Origin: Halobacteriales archaeon QS_9_70_65
Lineage (GTDB): Archaea > Halobacteriota > Halobacteria > Halobacteriales > Haloarculaceae
Direction: 5' to 3'
DNA length: 7,941 nt
Assembly (NCBI GenBank): GCA_003023535.1
Contig: PXSC01000106.1
Location: 8,675-16,615, forward strand
Part shown: one piece after another, positions 1 through 4,875 of the stretch
Position numbering within the stretch: position 1 is the first letter of the stretch
Layout of the letters: every line of letters begins with the position of its first letter
Made by a program: the position numbers and the translations under genes
The notes under the pieces: model-generated
What the model was told of the DNA's origin: nothing
The model's database searches: none
Seen by the model: the letters and a program-made list of their open reading frames with translations, nothing else

Positions 1-1054
1 ATATTAGGGTTTGCAGTCCGTGACCTGTTCTCGCGGGGCGAACCGACCCTCGCTACGGTCGAACAGGCGGACCGCTGGCTGTGCCAACCAGCCGTTATCC
101 CTATCTCCCCCCGTCGCAGGCGAGATTCGGGAGTACCTTTCGTCTGATATTCTCCGCGCCGTTGCAGTCCGCGTTCCCGACGAATCCACAGTCGCAGACG
201 TACAACCCGCGCTCGACACGCTGGCGGTCGGCCGACCGCCCGCACGCCGAACACGTTTTCGACGTATCGTGCTCGGACACGCACTCAATATCGATGCCCT
301 CGGCTTCCGCCTTGTACTTGAGCATCGTCGTGAAGCGGTCGAACGCCCACCCGTGGAGGTCGAGATTGCCGTGGTTGCCCCAGTTGCGGGCCTCTCCGTT
401 CTCGTTTTCGCGGATACCGCCGAGGTCGCCCACGACAATCGTCCCGACGCCACGTTCGACGCACTCTGCCACGATGTCTTTCGACAGGGTGTGCAGGAAG
501 TGCGTCCGGCGGGCGGTCCGCTTGCGGTCGAGGCGGTGGGCTTCGCGTGACGCCGAACTATCGCAGTTGGCCCGCTCTTTCTGGAACCAGTATTCGTCTT
601 CTTTGAGCGCACCGCCGGGGTACAGCATGGCTTCGTCACCGAACGAGACGGCGGCGAGGTTGCAGATCCCGAGATCGATGCCCGCCACACTGTCGCCGGG
701 GGCGTCGCGGGCGTCGATCTCAACGCGACAGATGATGTGCAACCGCCAGACGCCGTGTTCGTACACCGCACGGACCTGCTGGACGTTCTCGACGGTGCGA
801 CTATCTGGGCCGATAACGTCGTACTCGCAGAGGACGAAATCGGCCCAGCCGTCTTTGAGGTTCGCGCCTTTCGAGAGGCGAATGCGGCCGTTCGTGGCGT
901 CGTGTTTGAAGCCCGCTTGCTTGAACGTGACCGTCGAGCGCGGGTGGTCGCCGTTGTGTTTGCGGTAGCCGGGCGGATTCGCGTTCGTGTCCCCGTTTCC
1001 GCGCTTGCCGTACCAACTGGTGAACGCCTCACCGAGTTCTTAGAGAACTCGTTG

Positions 1055-1107
1055 TGCTCAAAAATCGGAGATTTTTGACATCACGAAAGACGAAGTCTTT
1101 CGAACGA
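1055..1107 (-). repeat. Two-hairpin insertion inside tnpB (about 53 bp)
   Basis: Between the codons for ...LHSQSS and QRVL of tnpB lie about 53 extra bases, which shift the frame by two. They contain hairpin I at 1084-1102 (CGAAAGAC, loop GAA, GTCTTTCG on the plus strand), a 5-nt linker (TGATG on the minus strand) and hairpin II at 1058-1078 (TCAAAAATC, loop GGA, GATTTTTGA). GTT precedes hairpin I on the minus strand. The same flanks, GTTCGA...CGTGATG, recur in the 3601-4231 array, so this is a copy of a repeated module and not random decay. Confidence 0.75.
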
Positions 1108-1251
1108 ACTCGACTGTGAATGGAGGTCAGCGTAGCGTTCGTGATTTTTGAGGTACGCCGTGAGCGCGTTGGCGCCGGGAATCTGGCCGCAAGCGTCCCA
1201 GATACGTTGAGCCGTCCATCGGCCAACGTTCCAGAGCTTGCTGTTGCTGGC

Positions 1252-1307
1252 GTTCACAAGAGCGCAGCTTTTGTGCAGCCCATCAGAAATCGAAGATTTC
1301 TGAGGAC
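1252..1307 (-). repeat. Second two-hairpin insertion inside tnpB (about 56-65 bp)
   Basis: After the tnpB codons for DSLGFA and before SKLWNVGRW lie two hairpins: 1283-1303 (TCAGAAATC, loop GAA, GATTTCTGA, perfect 9-bp arms) and 1255-1275 (CACAAGAGC, loop GCA, GCTTTTGTG, one G-T wobble). The 7-nt linker is TGGGCTG on the minus strand. It shifts the reading frame by two and causes the TGA stop at 1256-1254. Exact edges are uncertain because AGCAAC/AGCAAG near 1239-1248 could be native or duplicated. The first hairpin closely resembles hairpin II of the other insertion. Confidence 0.7.
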
Positions 1308-1420
1308 GGCAAATCCGAGCGAATCGAGGTCGTCGCGCACCTGCGAGTAGTTGCAGATGCGAGCGCGGTAGGTGCGCGTAACGACCTGATTCGCCATACG
1401 TAACCTATGTCACTACACCG

Positions 1421-1428
1421 ATTTAATA
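1421..1428 (-). promoter_or_regulatory. TATA-like box of tnpB
   Basis: On the minus strand this reads TATTAAAT, centred about 27 nt upstream of the tnpB ATG at 1397. That spacing fits a leaderless haloarchaeal transcript beginning at or next to the start codon. It supports 1397 as the original start. Confidence 0.5.
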
Positions 1429-1513
1429 CCGACCCATCTAAAGTGAAAGTGAACGTAGAATATCCAGCCATATCAGCGTCAGCAGTTATTCGATGCCATG
1501 TCGGATTCATCCC

Positions 1514-1525
1514 GCCCTGAAGGGC
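1514..1525 (-). other. Short hairpin upstream of tnpB, probable remnant of the element's end
   Basis: GCCC and GGGC pair around TGAA on the plus strand (minus strand GCCC-TTCA-GGGC). The flanks CCC before and AAGG after look like a longer stem, CCCGCCC/GGGCGGG, that has lost complementarity on one side. The context GGATGAATCCGAC-like on the minus strand is, from memory, frequent beside haloarchaeal IS200/IS605 elements. I infer that this marks the upstream end of the tnpB element. The exact boundary cannot be fixed. Confidence 0.4.
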
Positions 1526-1559
1526 AAGGCTTTCTCCTCAAATCTAGTAATAGCCTGCG

Positions 1560-1928
1560 TCAGGACTCGTCGGCGTCGTCGGTGCCGTCGTGTCCGTCTT
1601 CAGCATCCGCGTGGTCGTCGTCACCGTGGTCGGTCCCGCCTTCTCCGTCGTCGCCGTGGTCGTCGCGCTCGTGAGACGTGTCGATTTCGACGGGGTCGGT
1701 CGTCGCCTCGTCGTCGCCCATCGCCTGCGAGACGCTGGCGGCGGTGTAGCCGGCGACGTAGCCGGCGGTGCCCCATACCAGGCCGCCGACGGTGGCGCCG
1801 GCGGGCCCGCCGACGGCGCCGAGCACCGACCCGGCGAAGCCGCTCGCGGTCGCGCTCTTCGCCGCCGCCTGCTCGGGGTCGTTCGAGAGACACTCGAAAC
1901 CGTGCTCGTGGCTGTCGTCGCCGGTCAT
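1560..1928 (-). CDS. Small glycine-zipper protein with His/Asp-rich acidic tail, unknown function
   Basis: A 122-aa product begins MTGDDSHEHGFEC. I chose ATG 1928 over a longer frame because its ATGA overlaps the stop of the upstream gene at 1925-1928. Residues 29-67 form a Gly/Ala-rich hydrophobic stretch with GxxxG spacing (G33/G37, G40/G44/G48, G49/G53, G56/G60), typical of glycine zippers that pack in membranes or self-associate. Residues 72-122 are extremely acidic, with histidines at 86, 91, 101, 106 and 113 spaced among Asp residues, which could bind divalent metal. There is no cleavable signal peptide, and one Cys at residue 13. I do not recognise a named family. The coupling to the 76-aa gene suggests a joint role. 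Existence is likely and function is unknown. Confidence 0.75.
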   Translation of the reverse strand: MTGDDSHEHGFECLSNDPEQAAAKSATASGFAGSVLGAVGGPAGATVGGLVWGTAGYVAGYTAASVSQAMGDDEATTDPVEIDTSHERDDHGDDGEGGTDHGDDDHADAEDGHDGTDDADES

Positions 1929-2155
1929 ACGCGGGCTACGCCCCGCGGCCGTGAATCCGTTACGGCTCTTCGGAAATGCGCTTTCTTTGTGCCGTCGGTC
2001 AGGTCGGGCGAGGCCCACAGACGGTGCCGGACCCAGACCTCTTCGCCGCCGATCTCGATCGTCGTCGCCTCGTCGGCGTCCGGGCCGGGAGTGGCGTCGC
2101 CGGCGGCGCCGAAATCGAGAGAGGACCCGACGGCGAGGCGGCGCTCGTCGGTCAT
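1925..2155 (-). CDS. Hypothetical 76-aa protein, translationally coupled to the downstream glycine-zipper gene
   Basis: It starts at ATG 2155 (MTDERRLAVGSSLDFG...) and stops with TGA at 1927-1925. That stop overlaps the next start in the sequence ATGA, a classic sign of co-translation. The product is small and mixed-charge. An acidic Ala/Asp segment (residues 18-32) is followed by a beta-strand-like TTIEIGGEEVWVRHRLWASP and a basic segment (KKAHFRRAV). I recognise no family. The gene is divergent from lysA with 81 bp between the starts and no clear TATA box on this strand. It lies inside longer shadow frames, so its reality rests on the overlap and the sensible composition. Confidence 0.65.
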   Translation of the reverse strand: MTDERRLAVGSSLDFGAAGDATPGPDADEATTIEIGGEEVWVRHRLWASPDLTDGTKKAHFRRAVTDSRPRGVARV

Positions 2156-2208
2156 GTCCCGCCGTGCGGGCTCGAGCGGCCCGAGCGTTTCGGTCCGAGC
2201 CGACAGCC

Positions 2209-2216
2209 TTGTTATC
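2209..2216 (+). promoter_or_regulatory. Possible TATA-like box of lysA
   Basis: TTGTTATC, the only AT-rich patch in a GC-rich gap, is centred about 25 nt before the lysA ATG. There is no Shine-Dalgarno sequence in front of that ATG, which fits leaderless initiation. The match to a TATA consensus is weak. Confidence 0.35.
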
Positions 2217-2236
2217 CGGCCCGTCCTTCGTCGGGC

Positions 2237-3487
2237 ATGAGTCTCACCGCCTCGCCGGCCGTCAAGCGCCTGGCCGACTGGAACGACGACCGGCTGGAGC
2301 GGCTCGCCGACGAGCACGGCACGCCGCTGTACGTGATCGACCACGACCGTATTCGGGCAAACTTCGCTCGCTTCCGGGCGGCCTTCGAGTTCGCCCACGT
2401 GATGTACGCGGCGAAGGCCAACACCGGGCGGGCGGTGCTGCGGACGCTGGCCGACGCCGGCGCCGACGTCGAGTGCGCCGCCGCCGGCGAGCTCCACCGT
2501 GCGCTCGCGGCCGGCGTCCCCGCCGAGGACCTCCAGTACACCGCCGTCAACCCGCCGGCCGCCGACCTCGATTACGCAATCGAGCTGTGGGAGGACACGC
2601 CCGAGCTGACGGTGACGGCCGGCGCCGAGATGACGCTCGACCGCCTCGCGTCGCGCGGCTTCGACGGCCGGCTCGCGCTCCGCGTCAACCCCGGTATCGG
2701 AACGGGCCATCACGAGAAGGTGGCGACCGGCAAGGACGCCAAGTTCGGCCTGCCGTACGACGAGGTCGAGCGCGTCGCGAGCGAGGCCCGCGAGCGGTTC
2801 GATCTCGTTGGCCTCCACGCCCACGTCGGCAGCGGCGTCCTCGGCGACGACCTCGACGACCACCGGCGGGCCCTCTCGCGGGTCGCCGACCTCGCGGCGC
2901 GGGTCGGCAGCCTGAAGTTCGTCGATCTGGGCGGCGGCTTCGGCGTCCCGTACCGACCCGACGAGGACCCACTGGACCTCGAGGCTGCCGCCGGGATGGT
3001 CCGGGAGGTGACCGCCGACCTCGACGCGACCGTCGCGCTGGAACCGGGGCGATACCTCGTCGCCGACGCCGGCGTGCTGCTGGCGCGGATCAACACGGTC
3101 AAGGAGACCCCCGAGACGCGGGTGGTCGGCGTCGACGCCGGGCTAACCGACCTGGTCCGACCCGCGATGTTCGGCTCGTACCACCACGTCCGCAACGTCT
3201 CGGGGGCGGACCGCGAGCCCGTCGGCTCCAGCGTCGGCGGCCCGCTGTGTACCAGCGCCGACGTGTTCTGCACCGACCGGCCGATTTCCCGCCCGGAGGC
3301 CGGCGACCTGCTCGCGGTCGGCAACGTCGGCGCCTACGGCATCAACCTCGCCAGCCAGTTCCACTCCCAGCCGCGGCCCGCCGAGGTGGCCGTCGACGGC
3401 GACGACGAGCGGGTCACGCGGCGCCGCGAGACGTTCGAGGACCTCACGCGGCTGGAGAACGAGGCGCCCGGCATCGAGCGATACTGA
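2237..3487 (+). CDS. lysA: Diaminopimelate decarboxylase
   Basis: This 416-aa enzyme is a PLP-dependent fold-III decarboxylase. It converts meso-2,6-diaminopimelate to L-lysine plus CO2, the last step of lysine synthesis, in the cytoplasm. Visible landmarks: MYAAKAN with the PLP lysine K60; HVGSG (196-200); GGGFG (232-236) and EPGR (269-272) for phosphate binding; GPLC with C338 on the C-terminal barrel; and NVGAYG with Y367, then QPRPAEV near the end. The start is ATG 2237, where family-like sequence begins. The reading frame stays open upstream, but that part is low-complexity and overlaps a divergent gene. One oddity: the usual CES(G)D after GPL reads CTSAD here, with Thr where many family members have Glu. 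dapF or other lysine genes are not adjacent. Related decarboxylases (arginine, carboxynorspermidine) are possible but fit less well. Confidence 0.92.
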   Translation: MSLTASPAVKRLADWNDDRLERLADEHGTPLYVIDHDRIRANFARFRAAFEFAHVMYAAKANTGRAVLRTLADAGADVECAAAGELHRALAAGVPAEDLQYTAVNPPAADLDYAIELWEDTPELTVTAGAEMTLDRLASRGFDGRLALRVNPGIGTGHHEKVATGKDAKFGLPYDEVERVASEARERFDLVGLHAHVGSGVLGDDLDDHRRALSRVADLAARVGSLKFVDLGGGFGVPYRPDEDPLDLEAAAGMVREVTADLDATVALEPGRYLVADAGVLLARINTVKETPETRVVGVDAGLTDLVRPAMFGSYHHVRNVSGADREPVGSSVGGPLCTSADVFCTDRPISRPEAGDLLAVGNVGAYGINLASQFHSQPRPAEVAVDGDDERVTRRRETFEDLTRLENEAPGIERY

Positions 3488-3587
3488 TCGCTCGACTGTG
3501 AAGATGTCATAGAACGGTTGGCGTACACGTTCTGCGAGTCGCTCAGTACAGGGTGTGTATGTGTCGAGTCGTTGTGGCGACGAGTGA

Positions 3588-3593
3588 TTTAAG
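3588..3593 (+). promoter_or_regulatory. TATA-like box just before the palindrome array
   Basis: TTTAAG lies 8 bp before the left inverted end of the array and about 100 bp after the lysA stop. A start 25-27 nt downstream would fall near 3615, so a transcript would run into the hairpins. No coding sequence follows, so it is either chance or the promoter of a structured RNA. Confidence 0.3.
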
Positions 3594-3600
3594 ATCAGGA

Positions 3601-3615
3601 CCTCGAAAGCCCTCG
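3601..3615 (+). repeat. Left inverted end of the palindrome array
   Basis: CCTCGAAAGCCCTCG. Its inverse occurs at 4216-4231 with a single extra G, so the two ends could pair across the whole element. Confidence 0.6.
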
Positions 3616-3655
3616 GCCGGCTCCGGTCGCGCGGCTCACGGCTCGCGTCGCTCAC

Positions 3656-3676
3656 CGGCAGAGCGACGCTCTGCCG
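3656..3676. repeat. Perfect 9-bp hairpin, loop GAC
   Basis: CGGCAGAGC and GCTCTGCCG flank GAC. It is the first triloop hairpin of the array. Confidence 0.8.
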
Positions 3677-3679
3677 AGC

Positions 3680-3746
3680 CCTCGTTCGCTTCACTCACGA
3701 GGACACCGTTCGCGCATTCGGCGGCGCTCCCTGCGGTCGCGCCGCC
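3680..3746. repeat. Pair of hairpins with similar 11-nt loops
   Basis: CCTCGT/ACGAGG (3680-3702) encloses TCGCTTCACTC. GGCGGCGC/GCGCCGCC (3720-3746) encloses TCCCTGCGGTC. The loops match the pattern TC-CT-C--TC while the stems differ, which suggests a second hairpin class distinct from the triloops. Confidence 0.6.
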
Positions 3747-3810
3747 CGCCGGTCGCCGTCCGGCGTTCGCCTCACTCCGTTCGGCTCACCGTCGCCGTGC
3801 TTTCCGGAGC

Positions 3811-3835
3811 GGGCGGTCGGCAAAGCCGACCGCCC
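3811..3835. repeat. Perfect 11-bp hairpin, loop AAA
   Basis: GGGCGGTCGGC pairs with GCCGACCGCCC around AAA. It is the longest triloop stem in the array and one of few with a loop that is not GNA or GNC. Confidence 0.8.
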
Positions 3836-3847
3836 CGTGCCGTGGTC

Positions 3848-3903
3848 GTTCGAAAGGCGCTTCGCGCCGTTCGTGATATGCGCGGGACTCGTCGAGTCCC
3901 GCG
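3848..3903 (+). repeat. Two-hairpin module (plus orientation)
   Basis: GTT is followed by hairpin I (3851-3873: CGAAAGGCGC, loop TTC, GCGCCGTTCG, one mismatch). The linker TGATATG leads to hairpin II (3881-3903: CGCGGGACTC, loop GTC, GAGTCCCGCG, perfect 10 bp). The GTTCGAAAG opening and TTCGTGAT junction match the copy inside tnpB, while the stems differ. Confidence 0.75.
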
Positions 3904-3905
3904 GA

Positions 3906-3953
3906 CAGTCCGCCAGGAGATCGGCTTTCCGGCCGGCCGTCCCTGGCGGACTG
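3906..3953. repeat. 12-bp stem with 24-nt loop
   Basis: CAGTCCGCCAGG (3906-3917) pairs perfectly with CCTGGCGGACTG (3942-3953). The loop contains the palindrome CCGGCCGG. It starts 3 nt after the previous module and has the longest perfect arms in the window. Confidence 0.8.
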
Positions 3954-3987
3954 AACGGGCGAGCGGCGCTCGGCGGTGTCCCGGCGT

Positions 3988-4029
3988 TCGCGGCGCCGTG
4001 CGCCGCGAGCTCGAGAGAGCGTCGCTCTC
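3988..4029. repeat. Two adjacent triloop hairpins
   Basis: TCGCGGCGC/GCGCCGCGA around CGT (3988-4008) is followed by GAGAGC/GCTCTC around GTC (4015-4029). Stems are 9 and 6 bp, both perfect. A shorter CGAGC/GCTCG hairpin with loop GGC lies just before, at 3960-3972. Confidence 0.7.
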
Positions 4030-4073
4030 CCGGTGACGCAAGCACTGAGGGAGCGGAGCGACCGAAGCGCGTG

Positions 4074-4127
4074 GTTCGAACGACGCGACGCGTCGTTCGT
4101 CAGTGCGGGAACTCGAAGATTTCCCGC
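4074..4127 (+). repeat. Two-hairpin module (plus orientation)
   Basis: GTT, then hairpin I at 4077-4099 (CGAACGACGC, loop GAC, GCGTCGTTCG, perfect 10 bp), linker TCAGT, then hairpin II at 4105-4127 (GCGGGAACTC, loop GAA, GATTTCCCGC, one mismatch). The GTTCGAA opening and TTCGT junction match the module at 3848-3903. Confidence 0.7.
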
Positions 4128-4133
4128 TTGCGG

Positions 4134-4186
4134 CCAGAATCCGACGGATTCTGACGCCATCACGGGAGAGCTCCGCTCTCTCGAAC
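4134..4186 (-). repeat. Two-hairpin module (minus orientation)
   Basis: Read on the minus strand: GTT, hairpin I (4163-4183: CGAGAGAGC, loop GGA, GCTCTCCCG, one wobble), linker TGATGGCG, hairpin II (4134-4154: TCAGAATCC, loop GTC, GGATTCTGG, 8 of 9 pairs). GTTCGA and CGTGATG at the same places as in the tnpB copy, and a hairpin II starting TCA, make this the closest relative of that insertion. Confidence 0.75.
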
Positions 4187-4196
4187 GACGGCGAGC

Positions 4197-4217
4197 CGCG
4201 GCGCTCCGAGCGCCGCG
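4197..4217. repeat. Perfect 9-bp hairpin next to the right end
   Basis: CGCGGCGCT pairs with AGCGCCGCG around CCG, overlapping the right inverted end by two bases. It is the only triloop here closed by T-A. Confidence 0.7.
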
Positions 4218-4231
4218 AGGGCTTTCCGAGG
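4216..4231 (-). repeat. Right inverted end of the palindrome array
   Basis: CGAGGGCTTTCCGAGG. On the minus strand it repeats the left end (3601-3615) with one extra G. Ordinary sequence without hairpins resumes after it up to the HIT stop. Confidence 0.6.
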
Positions 4232-4306
4232 CAGTCGCGGTTCATTCCACACCGAATCACACTGAACCACCCGTATCATACAGAGTGCTACCGTACCACC
4301 ATGCGG

Positions 4307-4720
4307 CTACAGTGACTCACCGTCTTCGAGCGTCGTTCGAATGTTCAGGTAGGTTGGGGATTCGGACTCTTCGAACGTACTCTCAGGCCAGAGGTCTAAG
4401 TCATCAGTAGAGCGACGTGGAGCGAGGTGAATATGGAAACGGGGGACGGACTGTCGGGCGACTCTGCCGCTCGCATGGAGGAGGTTCACGCCATCGAAAT
4501 CATCGGCGTGAAGCTCTTCAGCAATCGATTTTGCGTGTTTCATTACCGCACGAAGTATCGGCTCCGGTATGTCAAACGAATTCTCGTGATGGGCTTCCGG
4601 AATCACCGGTAAGTGCCCCTCGGAGACTGGCTCAAGGGGTGCAAATGCTATCGTTTCGCCAGTCTCGTCTACGACGACAGCGTCCTCCTCGCCTGCAACA
4701 ATCGCGCAAATATAGTCCAT
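4307..4720 (-). CDS. HIT-family protein (histidine triad nucleotide-binding)
   Basis: This 137-aa protein is of usual HIT length. The order of elements fits: MDYICAIVAGEEDAVVVDET strand region (1-20), EGHLPVIPEAHHENSFD (35-50, the family's GH...IPK-H segment), and the signature NLLHASGRVARQSV followed by PRFHIHLAPR (79-102). HIT proteins hydrolyse or transfer nucleotidyl groups through a central His, here H96 by alignment. The first His of the usual HxHxH is Arg94, leaving R-F-H-I-H, so activity may be altered. There is no zinc CxxC at the N terminus. I chose ATG 4720 because a TATA-like box sits 27 nt upstream of it; the frame could extend to 4801 but that would read through the promoter. 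The gene is visibly less GC-rich than lysA or purB, which may reflect transfer. The substrate cannot be predicted. Confidence 0.85.
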   Translation of the reverse strand: MDYICAIVAGEEDAVVVDETGETIAFAPLEPVSEGHLPVIPEAHHENSFDIPEPILRAVMKHAKSIAEELHADDFDGVNLLHASGRVARQSVPRFHIHLAPRRSTDDLDLWPESTFEESESPTYLNIRTTLEDGESL

Positions 4721-4740
4721 AGCCTCTCTTCCCGTTACCT

Positions 4741-4752
4741 TTCTAAAAATTT
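4741..4752 (-). promoter_or_regulatory. TATA-like box of the HIT gene
   Basis: The minus strand reads AATTTTTAGAA, centred about 27 nt before ATG 4720. This spacing supports a leaderless transcript. GAGAGG just before the ATG is too close to act as a normal ribosome site. Confidence 0.5.
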
Positions 4753-4772
4753 GTCCTCCTCTGTGGATTTGA

Positions 4773-4798
4773 GTCAGTAAGTTCCGACTTACACTGAC
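4773..4798. promoter_or_regulatory. Imperfect inverted repeat upstream of the HIT promoter
   Basis: GTCA-GTAAGT and ACTTAC-(AC)-TGAC pair around TCCG, ten base pairs with a two-base bulge. It lies 20-50 bp upstream of the TATA-like box, between divergent genes, where an operator could sit. It resembles neither of the array hairpin classes. Function is a guess. Confidence 0.3.
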
Positions 4799-4843
4799 CA
4801 CTACGGGACCGCAACCGTTCTCGGGCTCTCCGTGGGCCGAGAG

Positions 4844-4849
4844 TTTTAT
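4844..4849 (+). promoter_or_regulatory. TATA-like box for the leader frame and DUF389 gene
   Basis: TTTTAT preceded by CCGAGAG (BRE-like), centred about 29 nt upstream of ATG 4876. It is too far (about 125 nt) from the DUF389 GTG for leaderless use by that gene, so the mRNA would start at or near the small frame. Confidence 0.5.
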
Positions 4850-4875
4850 GATGGCCGGATGTCACTTCGGCCTGC

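Larger units (their letters stand above)
4..1397 (-). pseudogene. tnpB: Decayed IS200/IS605-type tnpB (RNA-guided nuclease family), interrupted by two hairpin insertions
   Basis: Three reading-frame pieces read as one TnpB. Piece 1 starts at ATG 1397 (MANQVVTRTYRARICNYSQV...) and runs into an insertion, stopping at TGA 1256-1254. Piece 2 (1254-1081) gives SKLWNVGRWTAQRIW and LHSQSS, then enters a second insertion. Piece 3 carries QRVL-stop-ELGEAF (TAA at 1042-1040) and then the nuclease half: RuvC-I GIDLGICN (Asp codon 676-674), VVGDLGGIRE near 430, zinc ribbon CSACG...CDCG and RuvC-III NADCNGAENI (Asp codon 169-167). A TAG at 103-101 follows a six-C run on the plus strand (107-112). With one base fewer there, the frame continues DRDNGWLAQPA... 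to TAA at 6-4. Removing the insertions gives about 425 aa, my estimate of a full-length haloarchaeal TnpB. Family knowledge: TnpB is a guide-RNA-directed nuclease encoded by IS200/IS605 elements. No tnpA is present. Identity is very secure, and so is inactivation as a full-length protein. Confidence 0.93.
3601..4231. mobile_element. About 630-bp palindrome array bounded by inverted ends; non-coding
   Basis: This fills most of the 819-bp convergent gap between lysA and the HIT gene. All long frames here are low-complexity Arg/Ser/Pro shadows. It begins with CCTCGAAAGCCCTCG and ends with the inverted version CGAGGGCTTTCCGAGG (one extra base). Inside are at least twelve hairpins with three-nucleotide loops, two with 11-nt loops and one long stem with a 24-nt loop. 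Three two-hairpin modules (3848-3903, 4074-4127, 4134-4186) share flanks with one found inside tnpB. GCACTGA at 4042-4048 also pairs with TCAGTGC at 4100-4106 around one hairpin. No target duplication is evident. It may be a non-autonomous mobile element, a structured RNA, or a pile-up of repeated palindrome insertions. The pattern is seen directly; the mobile reading is inference. Confidence 0.5.

Noticed and set aside
4..1032. Long minus-strand frame of 342 codons rich in Arg/Ser/Thr
   Set aside because: It is an out-of-frame shadow of tnpB. Only its last 30 or so codons match TnpB, because of the 107-112 frameshift.
1033..1051. Perfect 8-bp palindrome with loop TAG counted as an inserted hairpin
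   Set aside because: The bases match native tnpB codons for QRVL(E)ELG with one base change to TAA, so the palindrome is probably coincidental and not part of the insertion.
1768..3501. 577-codon plus-strand frame over lysA
   Set aside because: Arg/Pro-rich low-complexity translation typical of a shifted frame in GC-rich DNA; lysA occupies the true frame.
3601..4231. CRISPR array
   Set aside because: The repeats are not direct repeats of constant sequence with regular spacers. They are palindromes with differing stems and irregular spacing.
4307..4801. Longer HIT start at 4801
   Set aside because: The extra 27 codons overlap the TATA-like box and an inverted repeat and look unlike HIT N termini.
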